64,000 nucleotides of DNA from an uncultured Clostridia bacterium (GTDB taxonomy: Bacteria > Bacillota > Clostridia > Christensenellales > UBA1242), in NCBI GenBank assembly GCA_934777435.1, contig CAKVNK010000002.1, forward strand, positions 248,001 through 312,000, in the 5' to 3' direction. The notes under the pieces are model-generated. The model made no database searches. It saw only the letters and a list, made by a program, of their open reading frames with translations, and was not told the DNA's origin. Positions 42,004 through 50,971 of this stretch are shown here, piece by piece (the first letter of the stretch is position 1; every line of letters begins with the position of its first letter). The position numbers and the translations under genes are program-made.

Positions 42004-43278
42004 CTATTGTTGTTGCAGTTTTATGTTATAAACAAGCCTTTCAAGCATTTGGGTGGCGGTTTTTTTGTCTTTATGTTCAACAAGCAAACGCAAAACTGGT
42101 TCAGTCCCGCTTGGACGGATAACAATGCGTGCATTGTCGGAAGTGTATTTATCAATCAGTAATTTTATATCTTGCGTTGTTGAAAAAGGTTTTGTTAGTT
42201 TAATATTTTGTTTTGCCGTGGCAAACTCGGTATAACCAGTCAGTAAGTCGGCAAAATTTAGCCCGGTTAAATGCAAAATATTCATTAAACATATTGCAGT
42301 TAAAATGCCGTCACCAGTGTTTGTGTATTTTTTTATTATGATATGCCCAGATTCTTCACCGCCAAGCATGGAGTGGTGTTTTAACATTTGCTCATAAACA
42401 CGTTTATCGCCAACGCTGGCACGCACAAGGTTTAAATTGTGTTTGCTTATTGCTTCGGCCAAACCTGAATTTGTGTTGATTGTGCCAACCACACTTTGCC
42501 CAGATTTTAAATAGAATTTGCTTAATATATACAAAATTTTGTCGCCGTCTAAAACAGTACCAGTTTTGTCTACTGCCATAACACGGTCGGCGTCACCGTC
42601 AAAGGCAAAACCTATCAAGCCTTTTTGTTGGCAAAGGGTGGCAAGTTCTTCAATATGTGTGCAACCTGCGTTAACATTTATATTTTCACCATTTGGGTTG
42701 GCGTTTATAATTTTTGTGCTACCAAAAACTTGCCTTGCAATTTCACTTGAACCGCCAGAAGCACAATCTAAAATGCAAGGATATTCCACTTTTTTAAGGC
42801 TTTTAAGCATTGAAACATAGTCGGCTTTTAAGTTAAAGGCGTTTTTGCAGGTGGCAAAATTTGTGGCTGGCAATTTATAAGGTTTATCCATATATGTTTC
42901 AATCTCTTGCTCGAAACTATCCGCCACCTTTTCGCCATTAATATTAAAAAATTTAAGTCCGTTATATTCTTTTGGGTTGTGAGAAGCGGATATCATAAGC
43001 CCAAGTGGAAACCTATGTTTACGTGTTAAAAATGCCAAACATGGGCTGGAACATATGCCTATATTGTGCACTTCAATTCCACCTGCAAGCAAAATTGTTT
43101 GCAACACAGCAAGGATATAATCACTGCTTTGGCGTGTGTCGTTGCCTACTATAAGATTGGCTGGTAAATTGTGTGTTTTATAAAACCTAACCAAGGCTTT
43201 GCCAAGTTTTTTTATCAGTTGTTCATTTAATTTTTCACCCACTATACCGCGGATACCATCAGTGCCAAAATATTTCAT
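42004..43278 (-). CDS. glmM: Phosphoglucosamine mutase
   Basis: 424 residues, about 20 shorter than usual. FGTDGIRGIVGEKLNEQL at the start, the phosphoserine loop GLMISASHNPKEYNGLKFF, the metal-binding FAFDGDADRVMAVD, the sugar-binding GGEESGHIII and C-terminal RIVIRPSGTEPVLRLLVE define the family. It converts glucosamine-6-phosphate to glucosamine-1-phosphate for peptidoglycan precursors. No ribosome site is obvious upstream. Confidence 0.95.
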   Translation of the reverse strand: MKYFGTDGIRGIVGEKLNEQLIKKLGKALVRFYKTHNLPANLIVGNDTRQSSDYILAVLQTILLAGGIEVHNIGICSSPCLAFLTRKHRFPLGLMISASHNPKEYNGLKFFNINGEKVADSFEQEIETYMDKPYKLPATNFATCKNAFNLKADYVSMLKSLKKVEYPCILDCASGGSSEIARQVFGSTKIINANPNGENINVNAGCTHIEELATLCQQKGLIGFAFDGDADRVMAVDKTGTVLDGDKILYILSKFYLKSGQSVVGTINTNSGLAEAISKHNLNLVRASVGDKRVYEQMLKHHSMLGGEESGHIIIKKYTNTGDGILTAICLMNILHLTGLNFADLLTGYTEFATAKQNIKLTKPFSTTQDIKLLIDKYTSDNARIVIRPSGTEPVLRLLVEHKDKKTATQMLERLVYNIKLQQQ

Positions 43279-43455
43279 ATTAACATTTATGTTTGTGAGC
43301 GTGATTTTGTTTATTTGAATTTGATTTTAACTGGTAATCTAACCTAAAACGAAAAAATTTGGATAAAAATACACAAGTTTGCAATTTTTTGCACTATTTC
43401 TCACTGGCGGGCAATTTGCTTGCTTTTTAGCTGGCTTTTGATATAATTATAAGGT

Positions 43456-44238
43456 ATGAAATGGTTATTAGACCCACCAGAAGGTTTTAACATTGGCAGT
43501 TTTAGAATTACTTTTTACGGCATACTTGTAGCATTAGGTATGCTTTTTGGGCTTTTGCTTTCTGCACGTATTGCTAAAAAACGTGGGTTTAAAAATGACG
43601 ATATTTGGATGCTTGCATTGTTTGTGTTTCCACTTGCTATTTTAGGTGCACGCATTTATTATTGCGTGTTTTACACACACAACTACACCTTTGCAGAGTT
43701 TTGGCGTATTTGGGACGGTGGCATTGCTGTTTATGGTGCAATCATTGGTGGTGCAATAGGTGTTGCCTTATACTGCTTGATATTTAAAAAGAACTTTTTG
43801 GCTTTGGCTGACGTGGTGGTTGTAGGTGTGGCATTAGGTCAAGCCATTGGCAGAATAGGTTGCTATTTTGGGCATTGTTGCTATGGTGCGGAAGTTGTGA
43901 TTGAAGGGCTTAAAATTTTTCCTATCAGCATTATTCATGACGGAGAGTGGCATTATGCAACTTTCTTTTACGAGAGTTTGTGGAATTTGATTGGTATGTT
44001 TATACTTCTGCGTGTGATTGACAAAGCAAAAATAAACGGCACAAACTTTGGGCTTTACTTGGTTTGGTATGGTTTAGGGCGTGGGCTTATTGAAGGTTTG
44101 CGTGGTGATTCACTTTATATTGGTAACTCGGGCATACGTGTTTCTCAACTGATAAGCGTGATTATTTTGGTTGTCGGTGTGACAATATTAATTTGTAATT
44201 TGATAAGGAAAAGGAAAGGAAATGGGGAAAAAGTCTAA
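43456..44238 (+). CDS. lgt: Prolipoprotein diacylglyceryl transferase
   Basis: 260 residues with seven hydrophobic segments. The Lgt signature GQAIGRIGCYFGHCCYG (usually GRxGNFxN) and the later YGLGRGLIEGLRGDSLY with its Arg are present. It attaches diacylglycerol to the lipobox Cys of prolipoproteins at the membrane, such as the one encoded at 24.7 kb. An extended -10 (TGATATAAT) ends 8 nt before the ATG. The next gene overlaps its end by 17 bp. Confidence 0.93.
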   Translation: MKWLLDPPEGFNIGSFRITFYGILVALGMLFGLLLSARIAKKRGFKNDDIWMLALFVFPLAILGARIYYCVFYTHNYTFAEFWRIWDGGIAVYGAIIGGAIGVALYCLIFKKNFLALADVVVVGVALGQAIGRIGCYFGHCCYGAEVVIEGLKIFPISIIHDGEWHYATFFYESLWNLIGMFILLRVIDKAKINGTNFGLYLVWYGLGRGLIEGLRGDSLYIGNSGIRVSQLISVIILVVGVTILICNLIRKRKGNGEKV

Positions 44239-44737
44239 AATTTTATATTTCACACTTTTGATTGTTAACGTGATTTGCTTTATCTTGGATTTTTTGCCAC
44301 TGCCAGTGAATATTAACTTTTTCACATATAGTTTTCCGGCATCTTTGATTTTGATTGGCTTGTTGCTTATAATCCGTGGCTTTTCACTTAAAATGGATAG
44401 CAGTTTGTATATAGGCATTGTGTCACTTTTGGGTGGTGTGCTTAACATTTTATCTAAAATTGGTGATAGATTTTGGAATTGGGATATTAACCAGTTTTGG
44501 CCTTATTATTTGTTTGCTTTTGCACTTGCAAGTTTGGTTACTGCTATTTATTTTAAAGATAAATTGCAAATTAAATTATTTATTTTGTTTTTAGGTTTTG
44601 GTTTGATTGTGCTATTATTTGTTCAACATTTAATTGAGTTGTGGCTTATGATTGTGCTTTTGGTTGTGTGGTTTATAGGCTATTTCACAATCAACCTTAT
44701 TTTGGCAAAAAGGAGAAATAAAAATGGACAGAACTAA
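44222..44737 (+). CDS. Small integral membrane protein, unknown function
   Basis: 171 residues with about five hydrophobic helices and short polar loops. AAGGAAAGG precedes the ATG inside the end of lgt. It overlaps both neighbours (17 bp with lgt and 14 bp with the next gene), so the three are translated as one operon. No family recognised. Confidence 0.65.
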   Translation: MGKKSKILYFTLLIVNVICFILDFLPLPVNINFFTYSFPASLILIGLLLIIRGFSLKMDSSLYIGIVSLLGGVLNILSKIGDRFWNWDINQFWPYYLFAFALASLVTAIYFKDKLQIKLFILFLGFGLIVLLFVQHLIELWLMIVLLVVWFIGYFTINLILAKRRNKNGQN

Positions 44738-45329
44738 CGAACTTAATGCCCGCATTGCAACCTTGGAAGCAAAGGTTAGAGAATTGCAACAAATCAATGC
44801 AAGGCAAAAAGTTGTGATTGATGAATTTAAAGCAAAAGAACAGTCAATTTCAAGTGCTATTATTGCCAGTATGGAACACGCTAATCAACTTGAACAATCA
44901 CGCAAAAAGTTGTATTCACTTGATATTCAACGTAGCCGTTTGATGTATTTAAGGATGGAACAAATTGTTAACGAACTTTATGCTCGTTACCCTGAACTTA
45001 AACAAGATATGAAGTTGAAAGATATGAGTGAAAAGTTTAAAAATTTGGTTTATGAAGGGCTTAAAGATAACAATATTGACGGCGTAAGCGTTGATATAAA
45101 AAAACAAACTGTGGTTGACGACCCTATCAAAAAACTTTTGCACAATATTATTCAAGCAATGGATACCAAAAAGGACGAAGGCGGAGATATTAAACGTGGC
45201 GGCCCAACCGATAATTTAATCAACAATGCGTCAAGTTCTGGCTTTGACTTCAATGAAGCGTTGCATCCAACAATGAGTTTAGACGAAATATTAAAAGCGT
45301 TTAATTTAGGCGACAAAGCCAAAAATTAA
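44724..45329 (+). CDS. Coiled-coil protein, DivIVA-like in appearance
   Basis: 201 residues. A long coiled coil covers about 1-75 (LNARIATLEAKVRELQQIN), a helical middle follows, and a flexible acidic C-terminus ends in LHPTMSLDEILKAFNLGDK. The heptads and Asp/Glu-rich tail recall DivIVA/GpsB-type scaffolds, but the N-terminal membrane-targeting motif of DivIVA is not seen. The 3' end of the gene is the start of a 123-bp tandem triplication. Confidence 0.6.
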   Translation: MDRTNELNARIATLEAKVRELQQINARQKVVIDEFKAKEQSISSAIIASMEHANQLEQSRKKLYSLDIQRSRLMYLRMEQIVNELYARYPELKQDMKLKDMSEKFKNLVYEGLKDNNIDGVSVDIKKQTVVDDPIKKLLHNIIQAMDTKKDEGGDIKRGGPTDNLINNASSSGFDFNEALHPTMSLDEILKAFNLGDKAKN

Positions 45330-45575
45330 AAGCGAAATTGAAGCAATTTGTGAAGCCTTGGCGTCAAATTACTTATTGAAGCGTTGCATCCGACAATGAG
45401 TTTAGACGAAATATTAAAAGCGTTTAATTTGGGCGACAAAGCCAAAAATTAAAAGCGAAATTGAAGCAATTTGTGAAGCCTTGGCGTCAAATTACTTATT
45501 GAAGCGTTGCACCCAACAATGAGTTTGGATGAAATATTAAAAGCGTTTAATTTAGGTGACAAAGCCAAAAATTAA
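45255..45575 (+). repeat. Tandem repeat (123-bp period) of the 3' end of the coiled-coil gene
   Basis: Units begin at 45255, 45378 and 45501 (the third is partial, about 75 bp). Each repeats the last 25 codons including the stop, plus 48 bp of downstream DNA. Only few substitutions separate the copies. Because 123 is a multiple of three, every copy keeps the same frame, so stop-codon readthrough would extend the protein in frame only up to the next stop. Confidence 0.9.
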
Positions 45576-45636
45576 TAATTATAATTATGAGATAAATTTT
45601 TATAGTTTAATTAATATGTAAAATAAAAAGGATAGC

Positions 45637-45664
45637 AAAAAAGCACTCGGTTGAGTGCTTTTTT
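45637..45664. terminator. Bidirectional terminator
   Basis: AAAAAAGCACTC/GAGTGCTTTTTT hairpin between the repeat array and the convergent 88-residue gene. Confidence 0.85.
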
Positions 45665-45695
45665 CAATCTTGAAAAGTTAATCAATCTTGAAAAG

Positions 45696-45962
45696 TTAAT
45701 CAATGTTGAAATCTTCTTCAATAGATTGTTCTTCTTCTGCAATTAAATTTGCAAATTCTTCTGCCTCAAATTTGTGACGAAGGCGTTGAGCACGTGAAAT
45801 TGCACGGCTTTTATCACTTTGTTTACTTGAATACTTGCCGTTTTCTTGCACAAGTCTTACGCGGTCGTAAGGTAATTTTTTGTTGTCACGTCTGATCATT
45901 GGTTCGCGACTGGCAGTTTCGTCTTGCAATCTTTCATAATTGCAGTTAACTAAATTTCTCAT
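45696..45962 (-). CDS. Small charged hypothetical protein
   Basis: 88 residues with AAGGAGTTCTT before the ATG. Arg-rich first half and acidic second half (FEAEEFANLIAEEEQSIEEDF); probably helical. Its 3' end overlaps a duplicated 18-bp AATCTTGAAAAGTTAATC direct repeat (45666-45701). No family recognised. Confidence 0.6.
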   Translation of the reverse strand: MRNLVNCNYERLQDETASREPMIRRDNKKLPYDRVRLVQENGKYSSKQSDKSRAISRAQRLRHKFEAEEFANLIAEEEQSIEEDFNID

Positions 45963-46340
45963 AAGAACTCCTTAAACTTTTCAGTGATTGCATTATATCA
46001 AATTATAGCCAGTTGTCAAGGGGGTTTTGGGTTTTTGTTTGCTAAAAAAAACCAAAATTTGTTCATGTTTAAAATATGGTTGGCTGTTAAATGAAACTGA
46101 ACAAAATTCAATATTTTTTAACCTTAAAAAAAATAATATATCCTTTTTGAGTTTATAAGCAAAGTTGTCTTTGTTTTTTATAAAAATATATAAACCAAGC
46201 GATTTACAAGCACTTTTATCTGCCTTTTAAACTGGCTGGTTTGCAGTTTAAAAATGCATCTTAATTTTAGATGAATAAAATTTTTTTCAAAAGTTCTAAA
46301 TACATACACCATCACATAAATTAGGGTATGGAGGATAAAA

Positions 46341-47819
46341 ATGGAAAAAATTGCTAACATCTATACCGACATTGCAAAACGCACAGATGGCAATGTTTAC
46401 ATAGGTGTTGTTGGTCCAGTGAGGTGTGGAAAATCTACATTTATTCAAAAATTTATGCAAAATTTTGTTGTGGGTAACATAACAAACAAACACGATAGAG
46501 AACGTGCAGTGGACGAAATGCCACAAGCCAGTGCAGGTGCAATGGTTATGACAACCAAACCACAATTTGTGCCAGCGGAAGCAGTAAAGATTAAAATTAA
46601 CAATACAACATTATCAGTTAGGTTGATTGATTCGGTTGGTTTTATGGTTGATGGGGCAGTTGGTGCAACTGACGGCGACAAACCACGATATGTTAAAACA
46701 CCTTGGACTGAACAAGCAATTCCATTTGCACAAGCGGCAAGCATAGGCACAGAAAAGGTGATTAATGAACATGCGACCATTGCCATTGCATTGACCACTG
46801 ACGGTAGTTTTGGCGATATTCCACGTGCAAATTTTGTTGATGCGGAAAAACGCACGGTGGCTCAACTTAAAGCAACTGGCAAACCTTTTGTTGTGGTGCT
46901 TAACACTGCCACTCCAACAAATGCACAAGTGAACAAACTTGCACTTGATTTGGCAAAAGAGTATCAAACACCAGTTTTGCCGATTAATGTTAATAATTTA
47001 GAAAAGGAAGATGTTGATAAAATTATGGCTGAAATTTTAAAAGAATTTCCACTTGAAGTGGTTAATATAAAAATGCCAAGATGGCTTAAACCATTGCCTA
47101 TTGAAAACCCAACAATCAAAGAGATTTTAGATAATGTGTCTAGTGCTATTGATAATGTTGATAAAATTGGCAACTATAATCCAAGCAAAGTTTTGTTTGA
47201 AACAAGTGATGCTTTTGAACCTATTTTGAACAACGAAGTGCAAATGGGTGAAGGCTCTATCACTTTTGAAGTTGTGCCAAAGGACGGCTTGTTCTATCGA
47301 GTGTTAAGTGAACAATGTGGCACAGAGATTAAAGACGACTATGAACTTGTAAATTCACTTAAAGATTTAACTTACGCAAAACGCAAGTATGACAAAATCA
47401 GTGAAGCATTAAAGCAAGTTGAAGAAACTGGTTACGGCGTGGTTGTGCCAACAATGAGTGAAATGGAACTTAAAGAGCCAGAAATTATGCGTCAAGGCAA
47501 CAAATGTGGCGTTAAACTTAAAGCCCAAGCACCAAGTTTGCACATTATGCGTGTGGACGTTGAAACCGAAGTTAGCCCAATTATGGGGGGATATGAACAA
47601 AGCGAAGATATGCTTAAATATTTAACTGAACAATTTGAAAATAACCCACAAGGCATTTGGCAAACAAATATGTTTGGCAAGTCGCTTGAAAGTTTGGTTG
47701 TTGATGGGCTTAACAGTAAACTCACTTCAATGCCAGTAAAATTGCAAAACAAATTGCGTAAAACATTAACTCGTATTGTAAACGAAGGTAAGGGCGGAAT
47801 ACTTTGCATATTACTTTAA
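46341..47819 (+). CDS. spoIVA: Stage IV sporulation protein A
   Basis: 492 residues, the standard length. MEKIANIYTDIAKRTDGNVY at the start, the P-loop IGVVGPVRCGKSTFIQKF, the AMVMTTKPQFVPAEAVKI strand and the C-terminal LTRIVNEGKGGILCILL are highly characteristic. It is an ATPase that polymerises on the forespore surface as the base of the spore coat. GGAGG lies 9 nt before the ATG. Its presence indicates that the organism belongs to a spore-forming lineage. Confidence 0.97.
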   Translation: MEKIANIYTDIAKRTDGNVYIGVVGPVRCGKSTFIQKFMQNFVVGNITNKHDRERAVDEMPQASAGAMVMTTKPQFVPAEAVKIKINNTTLSVRLIDSVGFMVDGAVGATDGDKPRYVKTPWTEQAIPFAQAASIGTEKVINEHATIAIALTTDGSFGDIPRANFVDAEKRTVAQLKATGKPFVVVLNTATPTNAQVNKLALDLAKEYQTPVLPINVNNLEKEDVDKIMAEILKEFPLEVVNIKMPRWLKPLPIENPTIKEILDNVSSAIDNVDKIGNYNPSKVLFETSDAFEPILNNEVQMGEGSITFEVVPKDGLFYRVLSEQCGTEIKDDYELVNSLKDLTYAKRKYDKISEALKQVEETGYGVVVPTMSEMELKEPEIMRQGNKCGVKLKAQAPSLHIMRVDVETEVSPIMGGYEQSEDMLKYLTEQFENNPQGIWQTNMFGKSLESLVVDGLNSKLTSMPVKLQNKLRKTLTRIVNEGKGGILCILL

Positions 47820-47847
47820 AATTTTCAATTTGAATATATCTTTGATC

Positions 47848-47876
47848 AAAAAAATCCACTGATATGTGGATTTTTT
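47848..47876. terminator. Terminator after spoIVA
   Basis: AAAATCCAC/GTGGATTTT hairpin with T-runs on both sides. Confidence 0.8.
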
Positions 47877-47985
47877 GTTGGCAAATTAAACAAAAATCAA
47901 TAAATAATTGCAAATTCATTATACAATAAATAGTGCTTATATATGTAAATATTAATAAAAATATAAAATATTTTATAATAAACTG

Positions 47986-48129
47986 TTGACATTAGTATTA
48001 TTATATGATAATATAAATTTTACACTTGTCGTTTTTGCTCAACAATGATGGATAATTGAGAGGAAATGATGAAAATTTTTTGATTTCAGTTAAATTAAAT
48101 ACCAAAACCTTGTTTTTTGGTATTTTTTT
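47986..48129 (+). promoter_or_regulatory. ABC-exporter leader: promoter, 5-codon ORF and terminator
   Basis: TTGACA (47986-47991), 17 bp and TAATAT (48009-48014) start a leader of about 130 nt. GAGAGG precedes a 5-codon ORF, ATGATGAAAATTTTTTGA (48066-48083). A strong terminator follows (TACCAAAA/TTTTGGTA with seven T, 48099-48129), only 25 nt before the ABC ATPase gene. This layout matches ribosome-mediated attenuators of antibiotic-resistance genes; a CTCAA/TTGAG hairpin lies between. Confidence 0.5.
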
Positions 48130-48153
48130 GCTGGTCATTTAAAGGAGGTGAAA

Positions 48154-49143
48154 ATGGCAAAAATCATAAAATTTCAAAACGTGTGTAAAGAATTTAAAAT
48201 TTCCACACGTAAAAAAGGAGTGCTGGGTGCAATCAAGGCCTTGTTTAAGCCAGAAAAAAAGATTGTTAAAGCACTTAACGATGTCAGTTTTGAAATTGAA
48301 CAGGGCGATATAGTTGGTTATATTGGACCAAACGGTGCAGGCAAAAGCACTACCATCAAAATTATGAGTGGTATTTTAACACCAACGTCTGGGCAATGTT
48401 CAATTTTAGGCTACACACCTTGGAAGGATAGGCAGAAATATGTTAAACACATTGGTGTCGTGTTCGGTCAGCGTTCTCAACTATGGTGGGACGTGCCAGT
48501 AGCGGACAGTTTTGACTTGCTTAAAGATATTTACAAAATTCCGCAAAAAGAATACGAAGAAACACTTGCCTTGCTTACCAAGACTTTGCATCTTGACGAA
48601 ATTTTAAACCGCCCTTTAAGGCAACTTTCACTTGGGCAAAAAATGAAATGTGAACTTGCTGGGGCATTGCTTCACCGACCACAAATTTTGTTTTTGGACG
48701 AGCCTACCATCGGGCTTGACGCCGTAACAAAACTTGCTGTGCGTGATTTTGTTAAATACATAAACAAAGAGTGGGGCACAACCATTATTTTAACCACTCA
48801 CGACATGAGCGATATTGATGCGCTTACAAACAAAATCATTTTGATAGGTCGCGGTCAAATTTTATACAATGGCAGTTTTAATGCAATCAAAGAAAAATAT
48901 GGCAACATTAAAACCATTGATGTTGAATTTGCCAAAGAGTATGAAAATGTTGAATTTGAAGGCTACACTGTGGTTAGCCACAACAAAAACACCGCCACCT
49001 TCCGCAACTTGCCAGAAACTCACTTCAATACAAAGGACTTTATTAATGCCATAAGCAAAAAATATGAAGTGGTAGATTTCTCTGTTAAATCAGTCAGTGT
49101 GGACGAAATTCTTGCCCGCTTGTACACTGATTTGAACCTTTAA
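48154..49143 (+). CDS. ABC-2 exporter, ATP-binding subunit
   Basis: 329 residues from the ATG at 48154 after AAAGGAGG. Walker A GYIGPNGAGKSTTIK, the Q-loop VFGQRSQLWWDVPV, the signature RPLRQLSLGQKMKCELA, Walker B ILFLDEPTIGLD and the H-loop ILTTHDMSD are complete. It belongs to the subgroup of ABC-2 exporters (COG4586-like) that pair with two dissimilar permeases, as here. Substrate unknown; multidrug or polysaccharide export are possibilities. Confidence 0.95.
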   Translation: MAKIIKFQNVCKEFKISTRKKGVLGAIKALFKPEKKIVKALNDVSFEIEQGDIVGYIGPNGAGKSTTIKIMSGILTPTSGQCSILGYTPWKDRQKYVKHIGVVFGQRSQLWWDVPVADSFDLLKDIYKIPQKEYEETLALLTKTLHLDEILNRPLRQLSLGQKMKCELAGALLHRPQILFLDEPTIGLDAVTKLAVRDFVKYINKEWGTTIILTTHDMSDIDALTNKIILIGRGQILYNGSFNAIKEKYGNIKTIDVEFAKEYENVEFEGYTVVSHNKNTATFRNLPETHFNTKDFINAISKKYEVVDFSVKSVSVDEILARLYTDLNL

Positions 49144-49153
49144 GGCGGTGACT

Positions 49154-49951
49154 ATGCGTTCATACTTAGGAATATTTAAAATGACCTTTAAAGGAGAATT
49201 GCAATACCGTGCAAAAGCCCTTTCTGGTGTGGCAACACAATTTTTTTGGGGCTTGATGTATGTTTATCTTTACACCGCATTTATGGGTGGCAAAGTGATT
49301 GACGGCTTTTCAATTCCACAAATGGCAACCTATGTTTGGCTGGGGCAAGCAATGTTTGCAATGCGATATTTGGGTTTGCCAAAAAACTCCGCCCGTGATA
49401 TTGAAACCGGCAACGTGTGTTATAAATATGTGCGTCCGATTTCACTTTACAATCAATGGTATGCTGAATATCTTGGCGAAAAGGTGTCAGCCACGATGTT
49501 AAGGTGCTTACCAATTTTGATTATCACAATATTTTTGCCTAGCACGGTTGGTATGTCACTTCCGGTTAGCTTTCCTGCCTTCTTGCTTTTCTTGGTTGGG
49601 ATTGCAGTTGGCTTTGCAATGAGTGTGGCATTTTCAATGTTTGCAGTTTACTTTTCATTTATCACTATGTCTGGCAAAGGGGCACAAGCAGTTGTGAGTG
49701 TTATTGTTGGTTTGTTCAGCGGTACACTTGTTCCTATTCCACTTATGCCGGCAGGGCTTCAAAATGTTTTGAACTATTTGCCATTTAGGTATATTTCAGA
49801 TTTACCTTTTAGAATTTATATCGGCAACGTTGGTTTAAGAGAAGGTGCTATTGCACTTGCCATCGGCGTGCTTTGGCTTGCTGGCTTGATTTTGCTTGGC
49901 AAACTGCTTATAAAATCTGCTTCTCGCCGAGTTGTGGTGCAAGGGGGTTAA
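49154..49951 (+). CDS. ABC-2 exporter, permease subunit 1
   Basis: 265 residues, ATG at 49154 after AAGGCGGTG. Six hydrophobic segments. FKGELQYRAKALSGVATQFFWG at the N-terminus and a PIPLMPAGLQNVLNYLPFRYI segment fit ABC-2 permeases of the COG4587 type. It lies 10 bp after the ATPase gene. Confidence 0.88.
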   Translation: MRSYLGIFKMTFKGELQYRAKALSGVATQFFWGLMYVYLYTAFMGGKVIDGFSIPQMATYVWLGQAMFAMRYLGLPKNSARDIETGNVCYKYVRPISLYNQWYAEYLGEKVSATMLRCLPILIITIFLPSTVGMSLPVSFPAFLLFLVGIAVGFAMSVAFSMFAVYFSFITMSGKGAQAVVSVIVGLFSGTLVPIPLMPAGLQNVLNYLPFRYISDLPFRIYIGNVGLREGAIALAIGVLWLAGLILLGKLLIKSASRRVVVQGG

Positions 49952-49952
49952 T

Positions 49953-50735
49953 ATGAAAATGTACAGTAAATATTTTAAAATGCATTTTAAATCTTCAATG
50001 CAATATAGACTCAGCACTTTCTTGCTTGCAATCTCACAAGCGGCAATCACGGCTGGTGAAGTGTTGGCAGTTTGGTTGCTGTTTAAAAACTTCCACATTG
50101 TTGGTGGCTGGGGCTTTTATGAATCTATGTTAATGTTTGGCATTGTTACCACTGTGTTCTCGTTTAATGAAACCTTTGCACGTGGTTATGACGAATTCCC
50201 AAACATTATCAAAAATGGTGAACTTGATAGATATTTGGTTAGACCAGTGAATATATACTTTCAAATTTTCACCGCTAAAATTGAATTTGTTAAGTTTGGC
50301 CGTGTTGTGCTGGGTTTGATTTTGTCTGTTATTGCAATTATCAAACTTCACATCAAATGGACAATACTTAAAGTTCTTGTGCTTTTTAGCACTTACCTTT
50401 GCGGTATTTTGGTTATGCTGGGCATTTTGTTTATTGCTGCCGGCATAAGTGTGTTCACTGTGGAAAACTTGGAATTTATAAACATCATCACTGATGGTTC
50501 AAAGGAATTTTCACACTATCCAATAAACATCTACAAAAAGTGGTTGCGTAACATTTTCACTTTTATTATTCCACTTGCATGCTTTAACTATTTGCCTATG
50601 TCTTACTTGCTTGGCACTGGCAGTGTGCCTATGTGGCTTTGTGGTGTTGCACCACTGTTTGGTATGGTGTTCTTTGTACCTTGCTTTTTGTTCTTTAAAT
50701 TTGCACTTACCAAATATCAAGGCACAGGTACTTAA
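49953..50735 (+). CDS. ABC-2 exporter, permease subunit 2
   Basis: 260 residues, ATG at 49953 one base after the stop of the previous gene, with AAGGGGGTTAAT as ribosome site. Six hydrophobic segments; GELDRYLVRPVNIYFQI is typical of the COG3694-like partner permease. The protein completes a three-component exporter. Confidence 0.88.
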   Translation: MKMYSKYFKMHFKSSMQYRLSTFLLAISQAAITAGEVLAVWLLFKNFHIVGGWGFYESMLMFGIVTTVFSFNETFARGYDEFPNIIKNGELDRYLVRPVNIYFQIFTAKIEFVKFGRVVLGLILSVIAIIKLHIKWTILKVLVLFSTYLCGILVMLGILFIAAGISVFTVENLEFINIITDGSKEFSHYPINIYKKWLRNIFTFIIPLACFNYLPMSYLLGTGSVPMWLCGVAPLFGMVFFVPCFLFFKFALTKYQGTGT

Positions 50736-50817
50736 AAGTGTAGTTAAAACTTTTGTGTTTATGTTGTCTGTGTAAATTAAATAAAAAGCAACAAATTCTA
50801 ATTTTTTAAAACAAAAC

Positions 50818-50848
50818 AAAAAGGCATCGTATTATATGGTGCTTTTTT
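50818..50848 (+). terminator. Terminator of the ABC operon
   Basis: AAGGCATC/GGTGCTTT hairpin with two G-U pairs and six T. Confidence 0.6.
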
Positions 50849-50971
50849 ATTGCTTTGGTTTGAATGAAAATAAATAATTTTGCACTTTTTTGTAAAAAAT
50901 ATGTTAATTTTGTTTGTGTTTTAGTTTTTTGCGTGTTACAATAAAATTGTAAAAATAAAAGGGGTATTATT

